DNA from: Bacillota bacterium
Lineage (GTDB): Bacteria > Bacillota > Clostridia > Oscillospirales > Acutalibacteraceae
Length of the DNA: 33,089 nucleotides
Direction of reading: 5' to 3'
Assembly: GCA_029780875.1 (NCBI GenBank)
Contig: JAKOXU010000088.1
Coordinates: 1-33,089, forward strand
Shown here: piece by piece, positions 32,854 to 33,089 of the stretch
Position numbering within the stretch: position 1 is the first letter of the stretch
Layout: every line of letters starts with the position of its first letter
Program-made: the position numbers and the translations under genes
The notes under the pieces: model-generated
What the model saw: the letters and a program-made list of their open reading frames with translations, nothing else
What the model was told of the DNA's origin: nothing
Database searches by the model: none

Positions 32854-33089
32854 ATGAAAAGGAGCATAGCCTATCATTCCCTTTTGGGCAAGGGCAACCC
32901 CCTATTGCGCTACCCTAACCTTTATGAGGCTGCCGTCAACGAATTTACCGAAAAAAGGTACGAGCAAGCCTCCCTTAACAACATCCTAAAAAACGCCGGC
33001 ATGAGCAAGGGCAGCTTCTACCATCATTTCGGCGACAAATTCGGGCTATACCTTTCCATGATAGACATAATCGCGCAGAAAAAACTTGC
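32854..33089 (+). CDS. TetR/AcrR-family transcriptional regulator (truncated by window end)
   Basis: The first 78 codons of a TetR-type repressor are visible; the gene runs off the window. The N-terminal helix-turn-helix domain is clear: NLYEAAVNEFTEKRYEQASLNNILKNAGMSKGSFYHHFGDKFGLYLSMI, with recognition helix KGSFYHHF. Residues before it (MKRSIAYHSLLGKGNPLLRYP) form a longer lead-in than usual. The ATG follows AAAGGTGTG. The ORF track omits it because no stop is reached. The ligand-binding part lies outside, so the effector is unknown. It is transcribed away from the sirtuin gene, with an operator-like palindrome between them. Confidence 0.9.
   Translation, partial: MKRSIAYHSLLGKGNPLLRYPNLYEAAVNEFTEKRYEQASLNNILKNAGMSKGSFYHHFGDKFGLYLSMIDIIAQKKL

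Overview
The window looks like a chromosomal segment of an anaerobic Gram-positive bacterium of the class Clostridia. The evidence is strong GGAGGTG-type ribosome-binding sites throughout, frequent TTG and GTG starts, sigma-A-like promoters, Rho-independent terminators, an Enterococcus hirae-like (ntp) sodium V-ATPase operon, and protein families common in Clostridia. The + strand is visibly C-rich over G, even between genes. I see no tRNA, rRNA, CRISPR array, insertion sequence or phage module.

Left part (1-11.7 kb, - strand): one long operon, transcribed from about 11.69 kb down to 0.14 kb. It encodes a V-type ATPase in the order H/G(ntpF)-I-K-E-C-F(ntpG)-A-B-D, followed by TrkA and TrkH. 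The order parallels E. hirae ntpFIKECGABDHJ, where NtpJ is a TrkH-type K+ transporter. The K subunit has the residues that bind Na+ in E. hirae NtpK. The operon therefore probably couples ATP-driven Na+ pumping to K+ uptake. A terminator lies at 6-34.

11.9-15.2 kb: divergent uracil salvage genes, upp (with a clear promoter and terminator) and a uraA-type permease. The permease is preceded by a structured leader with competing hairpins. A 0.75-kb non-coding region follows, with a long inverted repeat, an orphan terminator and a degenerate 21-bp tandem repeat.

15.2-20.2 kb (+): an OmpR-type response regulator and its histidine kinase, a strong terminator, then a four-gene accessory cluster: SAM methyltransferase, membrane-anchored alpha/beta hydrolase, small lipoprotein and small membrane protein. 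The cluster is preceded by a possible 13-codon leader ORF and by a direct repeat of the OmpR-family binding type (AATTTAAG, 11-bp period), suggesting the two-component system controls it.

20.2-21.1 kb: non-coding apart from a clearly decayed gene on the - strand (three in-frame stops and one frameshift). 21.1-26.6 kb (+): TfoX C-terminal-domain protein, DUF1697 protein, an unusual fusion of a KaiC-like domain lacking Walker A with a PPDK/PEP-synthase-type ATP-grasp domain, and asparagine synthetase AsnB.

27.0-31.8 kb (-): a complete branched-chain amino acid ABC transporter livK-H-M-G-F with its own promoter. A partial terminator and an internal promoter separate the binding protein from the permease genes. 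31.9-33.1 kb: a sirtuin (-), divergent from a truncated TetR-type regulator (+), with a palindromic operator candidate between them.
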